The translations under genes were made by a program, and so were the position numbers. A DNA stretch of 64,000 nt, taken from NCBI GenBank assembly GCA_002070395.1, contig MWDE01000002.1, forward strand, positions 82,831 through 146,830, read 5' to 3'. The DNA comes from Synergistetes bacterium ADurb.Bin155 (lineage in GTDB: Bacteria; Synergistota; Synergistia; Synergistales; Thermovirgaceae). Under the pieces are notes generated by a model. It worked only from the letters and a program-made list of their open reading frames with translations. It was not told where the DNA came from and ran no database searches. Shown one piece after another: positions 24,878 through 33,646 of this stretch (position 1 is its first letter; each line of letters starts with the position of its first letter).

Positions 24878-26237
24878 TATCCTCTCCTCCGTCAAGGTAT
24901 TCCCCGCTGAAGCAGGCGGTGCAGATATCCGACGGCGGGAGACCGATCGATGAGACAAGGTCTTCGATGCCCAGGTAGTGCAGCGAGTCAGCCCCTACCG
25001 TCGCGCGCAGGGTATCGATATCCAGTTTGGCGGCGGCCAATTCTTCGCAGGAAAGCATATCTATGCCATAGTAACAGGGGAAACGGACGGGCGGGGAGGC
25101 GATCCTGATATGGACCCTGGCGGCCCCGTCCTGCCTGATCATTGAAATGGCCCGTTCCGCCGTGGTGCCCCTCACGATCGAATCATCGACGACGGCCAGT
25201 TCCTTGCCGGCGACGAGCTTCTTGATCGGGTTGAGCTTGATCTTCACTCCGAGGGCCCTGACTCTCTGGGTGGGCTGGATAAAAGTCCTCCCGACGAACC
25301 TGTTCCTCACGATGGCCGCCTCGTAACGCTGACCGGCACAACCGGCATAACCGATCGCCGCGATGGTCCCGCTGTCGGGCATGCCCGTGACGATGTCCGC
25401 GGTGGGGCAGGGAGCGCTGGCCGACAATTTGCAACCCAGGGTTTTTCTCACTTCGTAGACGGATTTCCCGTCGACCACGCTGTCAGGCCTTGCGAAATAG
25501 ACGTACTCGAAGGCGCAGGAGTAAAGCCGGGAAGCCTCGACGGGGATCCTGATGCTCTTGATCCCGGCCTCATCAATTACGATGATCTCGCCGGGTTTCA
25601 CGTCCCGGACCAGTGAGGCGCCCACTATGTCAAGGGCGCAGCTCTCGGAGGCCACGTAAAAGGTGTCCTCCCGCCTCCCCAGGACGAGGGGTCGAAAACC
25701 CCAGGGGTCGCGGGCCGCGACAAGCCGGTTCCCCAGCAACACCGCGAGGCTGTAGGCTCCCTTGAGGCGCCTGAGGGCGTCCACCAGCGCGTCCAGGGGC
25801 GGTTTGTGCGACTGGTGCGCCATCAGGTGGATGATGGTCTCCGTGTCGGTGGTCGACTGGAATATGGCGCCCCTCGACTCGAGCATGTGCCTTATCCCCA
25901 TGGCGTTGGTGATGTTGCCGTTATGGGCGACGGCCACAGAGCCCATGGAATAGTTGGCTGTGATCGGGTGTACGTTGGCCAGGCCGGAAGGGCCGGCGGC
26001 AGAGTACCTGACGTGCCCGATGGCAGAGTTTGCCCTCAGGCCGGCCAGGTATTTCTGATCGAGGGCTATATGGACCAGCCCCATCCCCTTTACGGAGTTG
26101 ACTTCGCCTCCTTCGTTGGAGTTCCAGGCAATGCCCGCTGATTCCTGTCCCCGGTGCTGAAGGGCGTAAAGCCCCAGGTAGACATCCTCCAACACGGAAT
26201 GGCCGTTTTTGCAAAAGGCGCCGAAAACCCCAGCCAT
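24861..26237 (-). CDS. purF: Amidophosphoribosyltransferase PurF, lacking the N-terminal catalytic cysteine
   Basis: PurF makes phosphoribosylamine from PRPP and glutamine or ammonia. The phosphoribosyltransferase half is intact, with VVDDSIVRGTTAERAI as PRPP loop. The four cysteines that bind the [4Fe-4S] cluster in the Bacillus type are present (SCAFEYVYF, PCYYGID, CTACFSGEY). The glutaminase half keeps ALQHRGQESAG, GHVRYSAAG, HNGN and TDTE. However, the protein begins M-A-G-V-F-G, where the family has Cys-Gly-Val-Phe-Gly after propeptide removal, so the nucleophile is Ala. AAGGAGG lies 9 nt before this ATG, and in-frame upstream codons contain no Cys. Glutamine use should be lost; ammonia-dependent activity could remain. 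purL ends 4 nt upstream. Confidence 0.93.
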   Translation of the reverse strand: MAGVFGAFCKNGHSVLEDVYLGLYALQHRGQESAGIAWNSNEGGEVNSVKGMGLVHIALDQKYLAGLRANSAIGHVRYSAAGPSGLANVHPITANYSMGSVAVAHNGNITNAMGIRHMLESRGAIFQSTTDTETIIHLMAHQSHKPPLDALVDALRRLKGAYSLAVLLGNRLVAARDPWGFRPLVLGRREDTFYVASESCALDIVGASLVRDVKPGEIIVIDEAGIKSIRIPVEASRLYSCAFEYVYFARPDSVVDGKSVYEVRKTLGCKLSASAPCPTADIVTGMPDSGTIAAIGYAGCAGQRYEAAIVRNRFVGRTFIQPTQRVRALGVKIKLNPIKKLVAGKELAVVDDSIVRGTTAERAISMIRQDGAARVHIRIASPPVRFPCYYGIDMLSCEELAAAKLDIDTLRATVGADSLHYLGIEDLVSSIGLPPSDICTACFSGEYLDGGEDNGVDL

Positions 26238-26241
26238 GGCT

Positions 26242-28395
26242 CTAGGCCTCCTTGACCTTTTCTTGGGGTGTCTTTCCGGGGTATATTTCCCGCTCCTCGA
26301 GAGCGAGCACGCCGCCGGTTATCTTACCGATCCTCCGGGCGGGGAAACCCTCCCAGCAAGAAAGGAAAAGGTCGGTCGATCCTTCCGGGACGAGGTAAAC
26401 CGCCCTCGCGCCCCATTCTCCGAAGAGGCGGTCGGTGGAAAGGTCGAGATTCCCGGCATCGAGACTGATCCCTATCCCCGTGTCCCGGCAGATCTTCGCG
26501 AGGGCGACCAACAGCCCACCGCCGGCCAGCGCTCGTCCCGCCGCGGCGGCCTCCTCGCGGGCGGTGCGATGGGCCCTTTCCATGAAGGCCCTTTCCTTCG
26601 AGGGGTTATAGGGTCCCGCCGTGTAGGTACCGGCCGGGTCAACGATCCTCGAGTAGGCGCTTCCCCCTAAAAATCCTTGTTCTTCTCCCACCAGGAAGAC
26701 CGAGCCGGCTTCCAGCTCGGCGGCATCAGCCAGGGGGGCCTTTCCCTCTTCAAGGAGCCCCACAACGGCGACAAGAGGGCTGGCAAGGATCTTCCCATCA
26801 GGGCTTTCATTGTAGAGGCTGACATTACCCGAAACAACGGGGCAGGCGAGGTCACCGCCCACGACTGACAGGCCCAAGACAGACCGCTCCAGCACCCAGA
26901 AGTTCTCCGGGTCTTCCGGCGACGGGAAGTTCAGGCAGTTCGTCATGCCCAGGTGAGCGGCACCGCTCACCCAAAGGGGTCTCAGGCACTTGAGGAAGGT
27001 TTCGGCCGTTCCCAGGAAGGGCTCAAGTTGACATTTCCAGGGGTCCGCCTCCATGGTCACCACCACGAGGTTCCCATTCTCCCGGACCCGGAAGATGGAT
27101 ACGCTTTTCCCGGGAGGGGTGACAGTGTTGGACTGGGCCCCGGAGTCGAAACGGCCGAAAATACCGGATTTGTCAGCCAGGTTCGGATCTTCAAGGATAG
27201 CCGCCAGGGAGCGCGAGACCTCTTCCGGGTCGAGGGAACCCTTGCTTTTGGCCTCAAGGGTCTTCTCCGCGGAGGGCTTTTTCGAAGGCCAGTGGATCGG
27301 GGGAGAGCCGCCCCCGACCATCTCCGCCGGAAGGTTGACCACGGTCCTCCCCTCCCGGGTCATGACGAAGTCGCCGTCGCCGGTGATCTCGCCGATCACC
27401 GACCAATCCAGCCGCCACTTGGCGGCTATGGCACCGATCTCACCCAGGTCTTCTTTCTTAACGATAAGGAGCATCCTTTCCTGGGTTTCCGAAAGGGCTA
27501 TCTCCCAGGGCTCCATCTTTTCCTTGAGGGGAACCAGGTCGACGTTAACCAGGATCCCGGTGCCGCTTTTCGAGGCTATTTCGCTCGAGGATGAAACGAT
27601 CCCCGCGGCTCCCATGTCCTGCATGGCGACTATCAAGCCCTTCGAATGGATCTCGAGGCAGCCTTCGATCAGTCTTTTTTCCAGGAGGGGATCCCCTTTT
27701 GGGACCCGGGGAAGGTTCGGGGCCTTGGTGCCGATCAACTCGGAAGAAGCGAAGGCGGCGCCAGCGACCCCTTCTTTCCCGGTCCTTGAACCTATCAGCA
27801 CAGCCCGGTGTCCCGGTTTTGCCGTCTTGGAGCTGACGATACCGCCCAGCGGCACCAGCCCGAGGCACATCGCATTGACCAGGGGATTGAAGTCGAAGCA
27901 TTCATCGTAAACGGTCTTGCCACCTATGGTGGGCACACCGAGGGTGTTCCCGTACCCTGCGATGCCCTCCACGATCCCATCGGCGGTCTCCGCGGCTTGG
28001 GGTGAATCCTTCCTCCCCAGGCAGAGTCCATTCAACAGGGCCACCGGCCTGGCTCCCATGGCCAAGACGTCCCTGACGATACCGCCCACACCGGTGGCGG
28101 CGCCGTCGTAGGGAGCCACTGCGGAGGGGTGGTTGTGACTCTCCAGCTTGAAAGCTACCCCCCAACCTCCGCCGATATCGACGACGCCGGCATTCTCCCC
28201 GGGTCCCAGCACCACGAAGTCCCCCTTGGTGGGCAAGCCGGCCAGGAGCCTTCTTGTGGACTTGTAACTGCAGTGCTCGGACCACATGACACCAAGGATC
28301 CTGAGTTCCGCCTGGTTCGGTTGCCGCCCCAGGGCTTCGACGATCGCGCTGTATTCGGAGTCGCTGAGTCCTACCGATCGGTGGTCCATTTCCAT
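26242..28395 (-). CDS. purL: Phosphoribosylformylglycinamidine synthase subunit PurL (small type)
   Basis: PurL is the ATP-dependent synthetase subunit of FGAM synthase. At 717 residues it is the short form that normally needs PurS and the glutaminase PurQ for ammonia delivery. MWSEHCSYKS lies near residue 37-46, and ESHNHPSAVAPYDGAATGVGG is followed by repeated PurM-like domains. It is the first gene of the operon, with GGGAGG before its ATG. purS and purQ, often just upstream in other genomes, are absent from this window. purC and purB are also not here. Confidence 0.96.
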   Translation of the reverse strand: MEMDHRSVGLSDSEYSAIVEALGRQPNQAELRILGVMWSEHCSYKSTRRLLAGLPTKGDFVVLGPGENAGVVDIGGGWGVAFKLESHNHPSAVAPYDGAATGVGGIVRDVLAMGARPVALLNGLCLGRKDSPQAAETADGIVEGIAGYGNTLGVPTIGGKTVYDECFDFNPLVNAMCLGLVPLGGIVSSKTAKPGHRAVLIGSRTGKEGVAGAAFASSELIGTKAPNLPRVPKGDPLLEKRLIEGCLEIHSKGLIVAMQDMGAAGIVSSSSEIASKSGTGILVNVDLVPLKEKMEPWEIALSETQERMLLIVKKEDLGEIGAIAAKWRLDWSVIGEITGDGDFVMTREGRTVVNLPAEMVGGGSPPIHWPSKKPSAEKTLEAKSKGSLDPEEVSRSLAAILEDPNLADKSGIFGRFDSGAQSNTVTPPGKSVSIFRVRENGNLVVVTMEADPWKCQLEPFLGTAETFLKCLRPLWVSGAAHLGMTNCLNFPSPEDPENFWVLERSVLGLSVVGGDLACPVVSGNVSLYNESPDGKILASPLVAVVGLLEEGKAPLADAAELEAGSVFLVGEEQGFLGGSAYSRIVDPAGTYTAGPYNPSKERAFMERAHRTAREEAAAAGRALAGGGLLVALAKICRDTGIGISLDAGNLDLSTDRLFGEWGARAVYLVPEGSTDLFLSCWEGFPARRIGKITGGVLALEEREIYPGKTPQEKVKEA

Positions 28396-28837
28396 ATTCG
28401 CAACCTCCCTTGATCCCGGCTGTCAACCCATCTCAACAAGGGGTCGCCGCCATTGGAGGCAATCACCCCAGTGACGGTCCGTCCCTTTGATCCTACCTGC
28501 CCCGGTGACCATCTCCGCCGGGCGGAAGCTCTACCATCAGGGTGGCCCCTCGCCGACAACACCGTGGTCTGGGGCCCTTGAGCCACAGAGCACCATTCTT
28601 TGATAAAAAATGATCCTCAATCTACTTACATTATTCGCACTTCGAGCATAAATGTCAATATTTTCGAGAGTCATGTGAAAGGATGAGTGGAAAGTAGGGT
28701 CTATTAGTGTAAAAAATAACATTCCATGTTAGAATACCAGGCGTGCCGCTGGGGGTCTCTGATCATCCCCACAGGAATGAGGGTTTTATCACCGGCCCCC
28801 TCGGGGGGACTAATATTCATGAGGAGGAATCGCTTTA
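28396..28837. other. Divergent intergenic region between purL and the formate/nitrite channel gene
   Basis: This 442-bp stretch has no protein gene. The minus half is a purL leader of about 230 nt, GC-rich, with several short inverted repeats such as GACGGACCGTC. I tested it by eye against T-box, ZTP, PRPP and purine riboswitch signatures and found no convincing match. The plus half leads to the channel gene. It has TAGAAT at 28730-28735 as a possible -10 without a clear -35, and a CCCCCTCGGGGGG inverted repeat near 28796. Confidence 0.6.
28630..28658 (-). promoter_or_regulatory. Promoter of the pur operon, with CGAA repeats
   Basis: On the minus strand a perfect TTGACA (28658-28653) and AATAAT (28635-28630) are separated by 17 bp. 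Within and next to it the minus strand has three CGAA elements in the same direction (near 28667, 28645 and 28638). CGAA is the core of the Bacillus PurBox, so a PurR operator is possible but unproven. Confidence 0.7.
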
Positions 28838-29668
28838 ATGGAAGGTTTCAAGACTCCTGTTGAATTGGCCAAGTCAGCATGTCTTGCAGCAAAGGCCAAG
28901 GTGGCCTGGAGCATTCCCCAGATGCTTCTGTTGGGGGTCATGGCCGGGGCCTACATTGCTTTCGGGGGATGGCTGATGACCGTCGTGACCCACGACCTTG
29001 CAGCTCATATGGGCCTGGGTTTCTCGAAGTTTCTCGGCGGCGCGATATTCAGCGTCGGCCTGATGCTAGTGGTCATTGCCGGGGCGGAACTTTTCACGGG
29101 GAACTGCATGATGCCCCTTGGCGTCATGGCGGGCTGCATCCCCATGAGCGGAGTCGTCAGGAATTGGTTCTGGGTCTACGTGGCCAACTTGCTCGGGAGT
29201 GTTATTGTAGCGTTACTGATCTTTTATTCCGGCCTCTGGAAGGGACCGATCGGCATCAACGCCTTCAAGATCGCGGCCGGCAAGATGAGCCTCCCCATAG
29301 GCGAGGCCATTTTCCGAGGCATCCTCTGTAACTGGCTCGTAGTGCTTGCCGTGTGGATGAGCATGGCGGCCACCGACATCATCGGGAAGATCTGGGCTAT
29401 ATTCTTCCCCATCATGGCCTTCGTCGCCTCCGGTTACGAACACTCCATCGCCAACATGTACTTTATGGCCCTGGGGATCCTCCTCAAGGGCGACCCCACG
29501 ACCGTAAGCGGCGCCGGCCTTTCCCAGGAGGTGCTATCCCAGGTCTCTATAGGGGGTTACTTCCATAACCTGATCCCTGTGACTATCGGCAACTTGGTCG
29601 GAGGGATCCTGTTCGTTGCAATATTCTACTACCTGGTCTTCAGGACGCATCTTGAGGACATTGTGTAA
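28838..29668 (+). CDS. Formate/nitrite transporter family channel
   Basis: This is a 276-residue membrane protein of the FNT family (FocA, NirC, HSC), which move small monovalent anions as pentamers. It has six hydrophobic segments. Family motifs are AGAELFTGN, and GYEHSIANMYF with the central pore histidine. The ATG has GAGGAGG upstream. The subtype (formate, nitrite or hydrosulfide) cannot be set, but the adjacent MobA-like gene and nearby sel genes favour formate metabolism. The mobA-like start lies 55 nt downstream. Confidence 0.9.
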   Translation: MEGFKTPVELAKSACLAAKAKVAWSIPQMLLLGVMAGAYIAFGGWLMTVVTHDLAAHMGLGFSKFLGGAIFSVGLMLVVIAGAELFTGNCMMPLGVMAGCIPMSGVVRNWFWVYVANLLGSVIVALLIFYSGLWKGPIGINAFKIAAGKMSLPIGEAIFRGILCNWLVVLAVWMSMAATDIIGKIWAIFFPIMAFVASGYEHSIANMYFMALGILLKGDPTTVSGAGLSQEVLSQVSIGGYFHNLIPVTIGNLVGGILFVAIFYYLVFRTHLEDIV

Positions 29669-29723
29669 AGGCATCAAAAGCCGATCCTGTTCTAATAACC
29701 TAGATACCTGCGGCGGCAGCGGG

Positions 29724-30353
29724 GTGATCGACGCTGCCGCCGTCATTCTTGCCGGCGGCAGGGGCAAAAGGGCTGGAGGGGCCAAGGTGTTCCTCACCGT
29801 CGAAGGGCGCTGCCTCATCCTGGTGGTTCTGGAAAGGGTCCTGTCTCTTTTCAGCCAGGTCATCATTTCCTGCCGAAGAGAAGATAGCGAGCCGCTCAGC
29901 AGGATCATCCAGTCCTTGCCGGAAAGGGACCGTGTTAAGACCGTATCTGACCGGGTGGAGGGCCTGGGCCCCCTGGAAGGGATGGCCATGAGCCTTAAGG
30001 CTTCCGAAAGGGAATGGGCCTTTGTGATGGGGTGCGATATGCCCCTCGTCGACCCTGCCGTGGTGAGGTTGATGTGGTCGAAGAAGGGGGAGGAAGAGGA
30101 TGCCGTCATCGCGAGGATAGGGGGCTTCCTTGAGCCTCTTCATGCCTTTTACCACAAAAGGTGCGCCGACGCTGTGGAAAGGGCTATTTCTAGATCCAGG
30201 CACAAGATAACCTCCTTTTTATCGGACATTAGCACCCATGTCATCGAAGAGCGGGAGCTCGCCCACATCCCAGGTTACCGCCGCTCTTTCCTGAACGTTA
30301 ATACCCCGGAAGACATTCGATCCTGGCTCGAGGAAAGGCACCGGTGCCCCTGA
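29724..30353 (+). CDS. MobA-like NTP transferase (molybdenum cofactor guanylyltransferase family)
   Basis: This GT-A fold nucleotidyltransferase is about 209 residues. It starts with AAVILAGGRGKRAGGAKVFL, the nucleotide-binding loop, and has VMGCDMPLVDP as metal site, then PLHAFYH. MobA attaches GMP to the molybdenum or tungsten cofactor. Related NTP transferases handle other substrates, so the name is tentative. GTG 29724 is chosen because the conserved fold begins there; its Shine-Dalgarno is weak, and the frame extends upstream into the channel gene. Its place beside the channel gene fits a formate dehydrogenase maturation role. Confidence 0.78.
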   Translation: MIDAAAVILAGGRGKRAGGAKVFLTVEGRCLILVVLERVLSLFSQVIISCRREDSEPLSRIIQSLPERDRVKTVSDRVEGLGPLEGMAMSLKASEREWAFVMGCDMPLVDPAVVRLMWSKKGEEEDAVIARIGGFLEPLHAFYHKRCADAVERAISRSRHKITSFLSDISTHVIEERELAHIPGYRRSFLNVNTPEDIRSWLEERHRCP

Positions 30354-30399
30354 ATTCTCCGGCGCCGGCCATCAGTGTTCCTTCAAACGCCCGCCACCG

Positions 30400-30428
30400 A
30401 TGACATTTCCCCTCCTGTTGGTTAGAAT
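30400..30428 (+). promoter_or_regulatory. Promoter of lepA
   Basis: ATGACA (30400-30405) and TAGAAT (30423-30428), each 5 of 6 to consensus, are separated by 17 bp, 34 nt before the lepA start. Confidence 0.7.
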
Positions 30429-30461
30429 TGGTTTCGTTTCTCAAGCCAGAGGTGTCTCATA

Positions 30462-32279
30462 ATGAAGGTACCCATAGAACGAATCAGGAACTTCTGCATC
30501 ATAGCCCACGTTGACCACGGGAAATCGACCCTCGCCGATCGCCTGCTCGAGGCTACGACCACTGTCAGTGCCAGAGAGATGCGCGAACAGATCCTCGATA
30601 CCCTCGAGCTTGAACGCGAGCGGGGGATCACGATCAAGCTCGTGCCGGTGCAGATGAAGTACAGGGCTTCCGATGGCCTGGATTACGTCCTGAACCTCAT
30701 CGACACCCCTGGCCATGTGGATTTCACCTACGAGGTCTCCAGGTCCCTTGCTGCCTGCGAAGGGGCTCTCCTTATCGTGGATGCCGCCCAGGGAGTTGAA
30801 GCCCAGACCGTGGCCAACGCCTATCTTGCCGTTGATCAGGGCCTCGAGATCATTCCTGTAATAAATAAGATCGACCTACCCTCGGCCCAGCCCGAGCAGG
30901 CAGCGAAAGAAATCGAGGAAGTGGTCGGACTCGACAGCTCGGAGGCGATCCTGGCCAGCGCCAAGGAGGGCATCGGGGTAAAGGAGATCCTGGAAGCGGT
31001 GATCAAGAAGATCCCCCCTCCCTTTAAAGATCGCGTGGGCCCCCTCCAGGCCCTTGTCTTCGACTCCACCTACAACAACTTCAGGGGGGTCATCTGCTAC
31101 ATAAAGGTGGCCAACGGCACCCTCAGGACCGGCGACATGGTGACCTTCATGGCGACCAGGAGAAGTTTCCAGGTGGAGGAGATAGGGATCTTCGGGCCCG
31201 AGATGCGCCCCGTCGACGAGTTGGGGCCCGGGGAGGTCGGGTACCTTATCTGCAATATCAAGTCCGTGGAAGAGGCCAGGGTCGGCGATACGGTAACTAG
31301 CCAGAGGAACCCGGCTTCTACACCTTTACCTGGTTATCGGAAGGTCAAGCCCGTAGTCTTCTGCGGTTTTTTCCCCATAGAAAGGGATGAGTATCCCCAG
31401 CTGAGAGATTCCCTCGAAAAATTGCAGATGAACGATGCGGCCCTGTTTTTCGAACCGGAGACTTCGACGGCCCTTGGATTTGGCTTCCGGTGCGGGTTCC
31501 TTGGGCTTTTGCACATGGAGATCGCGAAGGAACGGCTGAACAGGGAGTTCGGTGTGGACTTGGTCGCCACGGTACCCAACGTGGTATACCAGGTCAAGAC
31601 CACGAGCGGAGAGATCATTGAAGCGCACCGTCCTTCGGACTTTCCCGAAGCCTCTCTCATCGAGGAGGTCCTCGAACCCTTCATAAAGGTCACCGGCTTC
31701 GTCCCGGCGGAATACGTGGGCAAGGTGATGCAGCTCTGCCAGGACCGCAGGGGCGTCTTCCTGGGGATGGACTACATCACCCCCCAGAGAACCCGCCTGG
31801 TCTATGAGCTCCCTCTGGCGGAATTCATAATAGACTTCCATGACAGGCTCAAGTCAGTGACGAGGGGATTCGCCTCGATAGACTACGAGCATTCCGGTTT
31901 CAAGGTTTCCAACCTTGTCAAGGTTGATATCCTGATCGGCGGTGAGCCCGTCGATGCTTTCTGCTTCGTATCCCACGCTGACCAGGCGTATCACCGCGGC
32001 CAGGATGTGGTCCGGAAGCTCAAGGAGATCATCCCGAGGCAGCTCTTCGAGGTCTCCCTCCAGGCCGCGATAGGCAAAAGGGTGATCGTCCGCCAGAACG
32101 TCAAGCCTTTACGCAAGGACGTCCTCGCCAAGTGCTATGGCGGAGACATCACCAGGAAGAGGAAATTGCTCGAAAAGCAGAAGGAGGGGAAAAAGAGGAT
32201 GAAACAGATCGGCAGGATCTCCTTGCCCCAGGAGGCTTTCCTCGCCTTTCTCAAGTCCGGCGATGAGGAGGAGGAATAA
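30462..32279 (+). CDS. lepA: Elongation factor 4 (LepA) GTPase
   Basis: LepA is a ribosome-associated GTPase. The P-loop is [16 protein letters not shown] near residues 14-29. The G2-G4 motifs are [18 protein letters not shown] and NKIDLPSA. The C-terminal LepA-specific domain ends with [17 protein letters not shown]. At 605 residues it has the usual length. hemW overlaps its end by 17 nt, as in many bacteria. Confidence 0.97.
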   Translation: MKVPIERIRNFCIIAHVDHGKSTLADRLLEATTTVSAREMREQILDTLELERERGITIKLVPVQMKYRASDGLDYVLNLIDTPGHVDFTYEVSRSLAACEGALLIVDAAQGVEAQTVANAYLAVDQGLEIIPVINKIDLPSAQPEQAAKEIEEVVGLDSSEAILASAKEGIGVKEILEAVIKKIPPPFKDRVGPLQALVFDSTYNNFRGVICYIKVANGTLRTGDMVTFMATRRSFQVEEIGIFGPEMRPVDELGPGEVGYLICNIKSVEEARVGDTVTSQRNPASTPLPGYRKVKPVVFCGFFPIERDEYPQLRDSLEKLQMNDAALFFEPETSTALGFGFRCGFLGLLHMEIAKERLNREFGVDLVATVPNVVYQVKTTSGEIIEAHRPSDFPEASLIEEVLEPFIKVTGFVPAEYVGKVMQLCQDRRGVFLGMDYITPQRTRLVYELPLAEFIIDFHDRLKSVTRGFASIDYEHSGFKVSNLVKVDILIGGEPVDAFCFVSHADQAYHRGQDVVRKLKEIIPRQLFEVSLQAAIGKRVIVRQNVKPLRKDVLAKCYGGDITRKRKLLEKQKEGKKRMKQIGRISLPQEAFLAFLKSGDEEEE

Positions 32280-33408
32280 CACGCGCCTCGAGCCTACATC
32301 GCCGGTTTCTCTTTACGTTCACATTCCTTTCTGCCGGAGCAAATGCCCCTACTGTGCTTTTTACAGCGTTATCCCCACGCCGGTCGAAGTGACGGCCTTT
32401 CTTGAGGCTCTTGAAGGTGAGATAGGCTTTCTCTCGAAAAGTTCAGATCGTCCGCTTTTAAGGACGGCCTACATAGGCGGTGGGACTCCTACGCTCCTGT
32501 CCCCTGCCGACTGGGAAAGACTTATAACTGTCCTCGAAAGTGCCTTTTCCTTTCTACCTACCGCCGAAGTGACCGTGGAGGCCAACCCCGGGTCCCTGGC
32601 GAGGGAGCATCTCGCCCTCTGGAAGGACTGGAGGGTTTCCAGGGTCAGCCTCGGTGTCCAGAGCCTCCAGGACGAAGACCTCCTGGCGATGGGCAGGCCC
32701 CATGATAGCAGGCAGGCCCTTGAATCCATGGCGGAGATCAAAGGAAAGGGCCTTAGCCTTTCGGTGGACCTGCTCTTCGGCCTGCCGGCCCAAAAGCTCC
32801 AGGGGTGGTCCGATACTCTCAGGAGAGTACTCGATGAAGGTGCGGAACACCTTTCGATCTACGAACTGACCCTCGAAGATGGAACACCCTGGGGTAGTCA
32901 CCCCCCGCGGGACCTCGCCGCGGGCTATCCCTTTTACCGCTGGGCCCAGTACTATCTGGAGAAGAAGGGCTTGCTGCAATACGAGATAGCCAGTTTTTCC
33001 AAACCCCGTCGGTGGTGCAGGCACAACGTGGCCTACTGGTCCGGTGCCCCCTTCCTTGGGATCGGGCCTTCGGCCTGGGGGTACGACGGAACCGTAAGGA
33101 CAGGTAACGTGGCTGACCTGGAGCGCTACCGATGGTTGATAGAAAAGGGGATAAGGCCGACCCTGTTTTCAGAGAGGCTTGAAGGCAAGCGCCGGGCCTT
33201 CGAGTTGTCGGTCCTGGCCCTGAGGACCCGCTGGGGCATAAGGATACAGGAGTACCGGCGCCTATGGGGCGATCAAATGCTGAAGGACCTTCAAGATTCC
33301 CTGGAAGGTCTACCCCCGTGTCTTTTCAGAAAAGCGCCCGGAAGGATCGCCCTGAGCAAGCAGGGCATGAGGGTGGGGAATACTATCTGGGAAAGGCTCG
33401 TACCGTGA
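32263..33408 (+). CDS. hemW: HemW-type radical SAM protein
   Basis: The protein is 381 residues of the coproporphyrinogen-III-oxidase-like radical SAM family. The cluster motif is CRSKCPYC within [18 protein letters not shown], followed by GGGTPT and the C-terminal HemN-like part. HemW is thought to be a heme chaperone rather than an oxidase. The only in-frame start is the ATG inside the last codons of lepA. It lacks a strong Shine-Dalgarno, so it may depend on translational coupling. The operon with lepA is common. Confidence 0.88.
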   Translation: MRRRNNTRLEPTSPVSLYVHIPFCRSKCPYCAFYSVIPTPVEVTAFLEALEGEIGFLSKSSDRPLLRTAYIGGGTPTLLSPADWERLITVLESAFSFLPTAEVTVEANPGSLAREHLALWKDWRVSRVSLGVQSLQDEDLLAMGRPHDSRQALESMAEIKGKGLSLSVDLLFGLPAQKLQGWSDTLRRVLDEGAEHLSIYELTLEDGTPWGSHPPRDLAAGYPFYRWAQYYLEKKGLLQYEIASFSKPRRWCRHNVAYWSGAPFLGIGPSAWGYDGTVRTGNVADLERYRWLIEKGIRPTLFSERLEGKRRAFELSVLALRTRWGIRIQEYRRLWGDQMLKDLQDSLEGLPPCLFRKAPGRIALSKQGMRVGNTIWERLVP

Positions 33409-33433
33409 CGAACTAGAGAGGCCTGTGCCGGGC

Positions 33434-33487
33434 GGGGGCGTCTTCTCCGGTAGCCCTTGTCGCGTGTGCTCTCTCGAAGACCGCCCC
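33434..33487 (+). repeat. Inverted repeat / possible structured RNA upstream of selA
   Basis: GGGG-GC-GTCTTC (33434-33445) pairs with GAAGAC-CG-CCCC (33476-33487) with a 2x2 internal loop and about 30 nt between. There is no T run, so it is not an intrinsic terminator. A TATACT at 33525-33530 follows and could be the selA -10 box. Confidence 0.4.
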
Positions 33488-33646
33488 TCGTCATGGTATA
33501 CGCCCAGGTCTACCTTTCACCCGTTATACTGATATGAAGGGTGGGGCAAAACCCCTGTCCACCGCTTTGGTATGATCCTGTCAGGTTCAGTGAATACGGG
33601 GTTCGGTCCGGGGCGTGACCGATCCCCCTTGAGGGAAGGTGCGAAG

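Noticed and set aside
28396..28625. Possible ZTP, PRPP or purine riboswitch before purL
   Set aside because: CCGCCCGG-type blocks looked similar to ZTP RNAs, but the order and conserved bases do not match.
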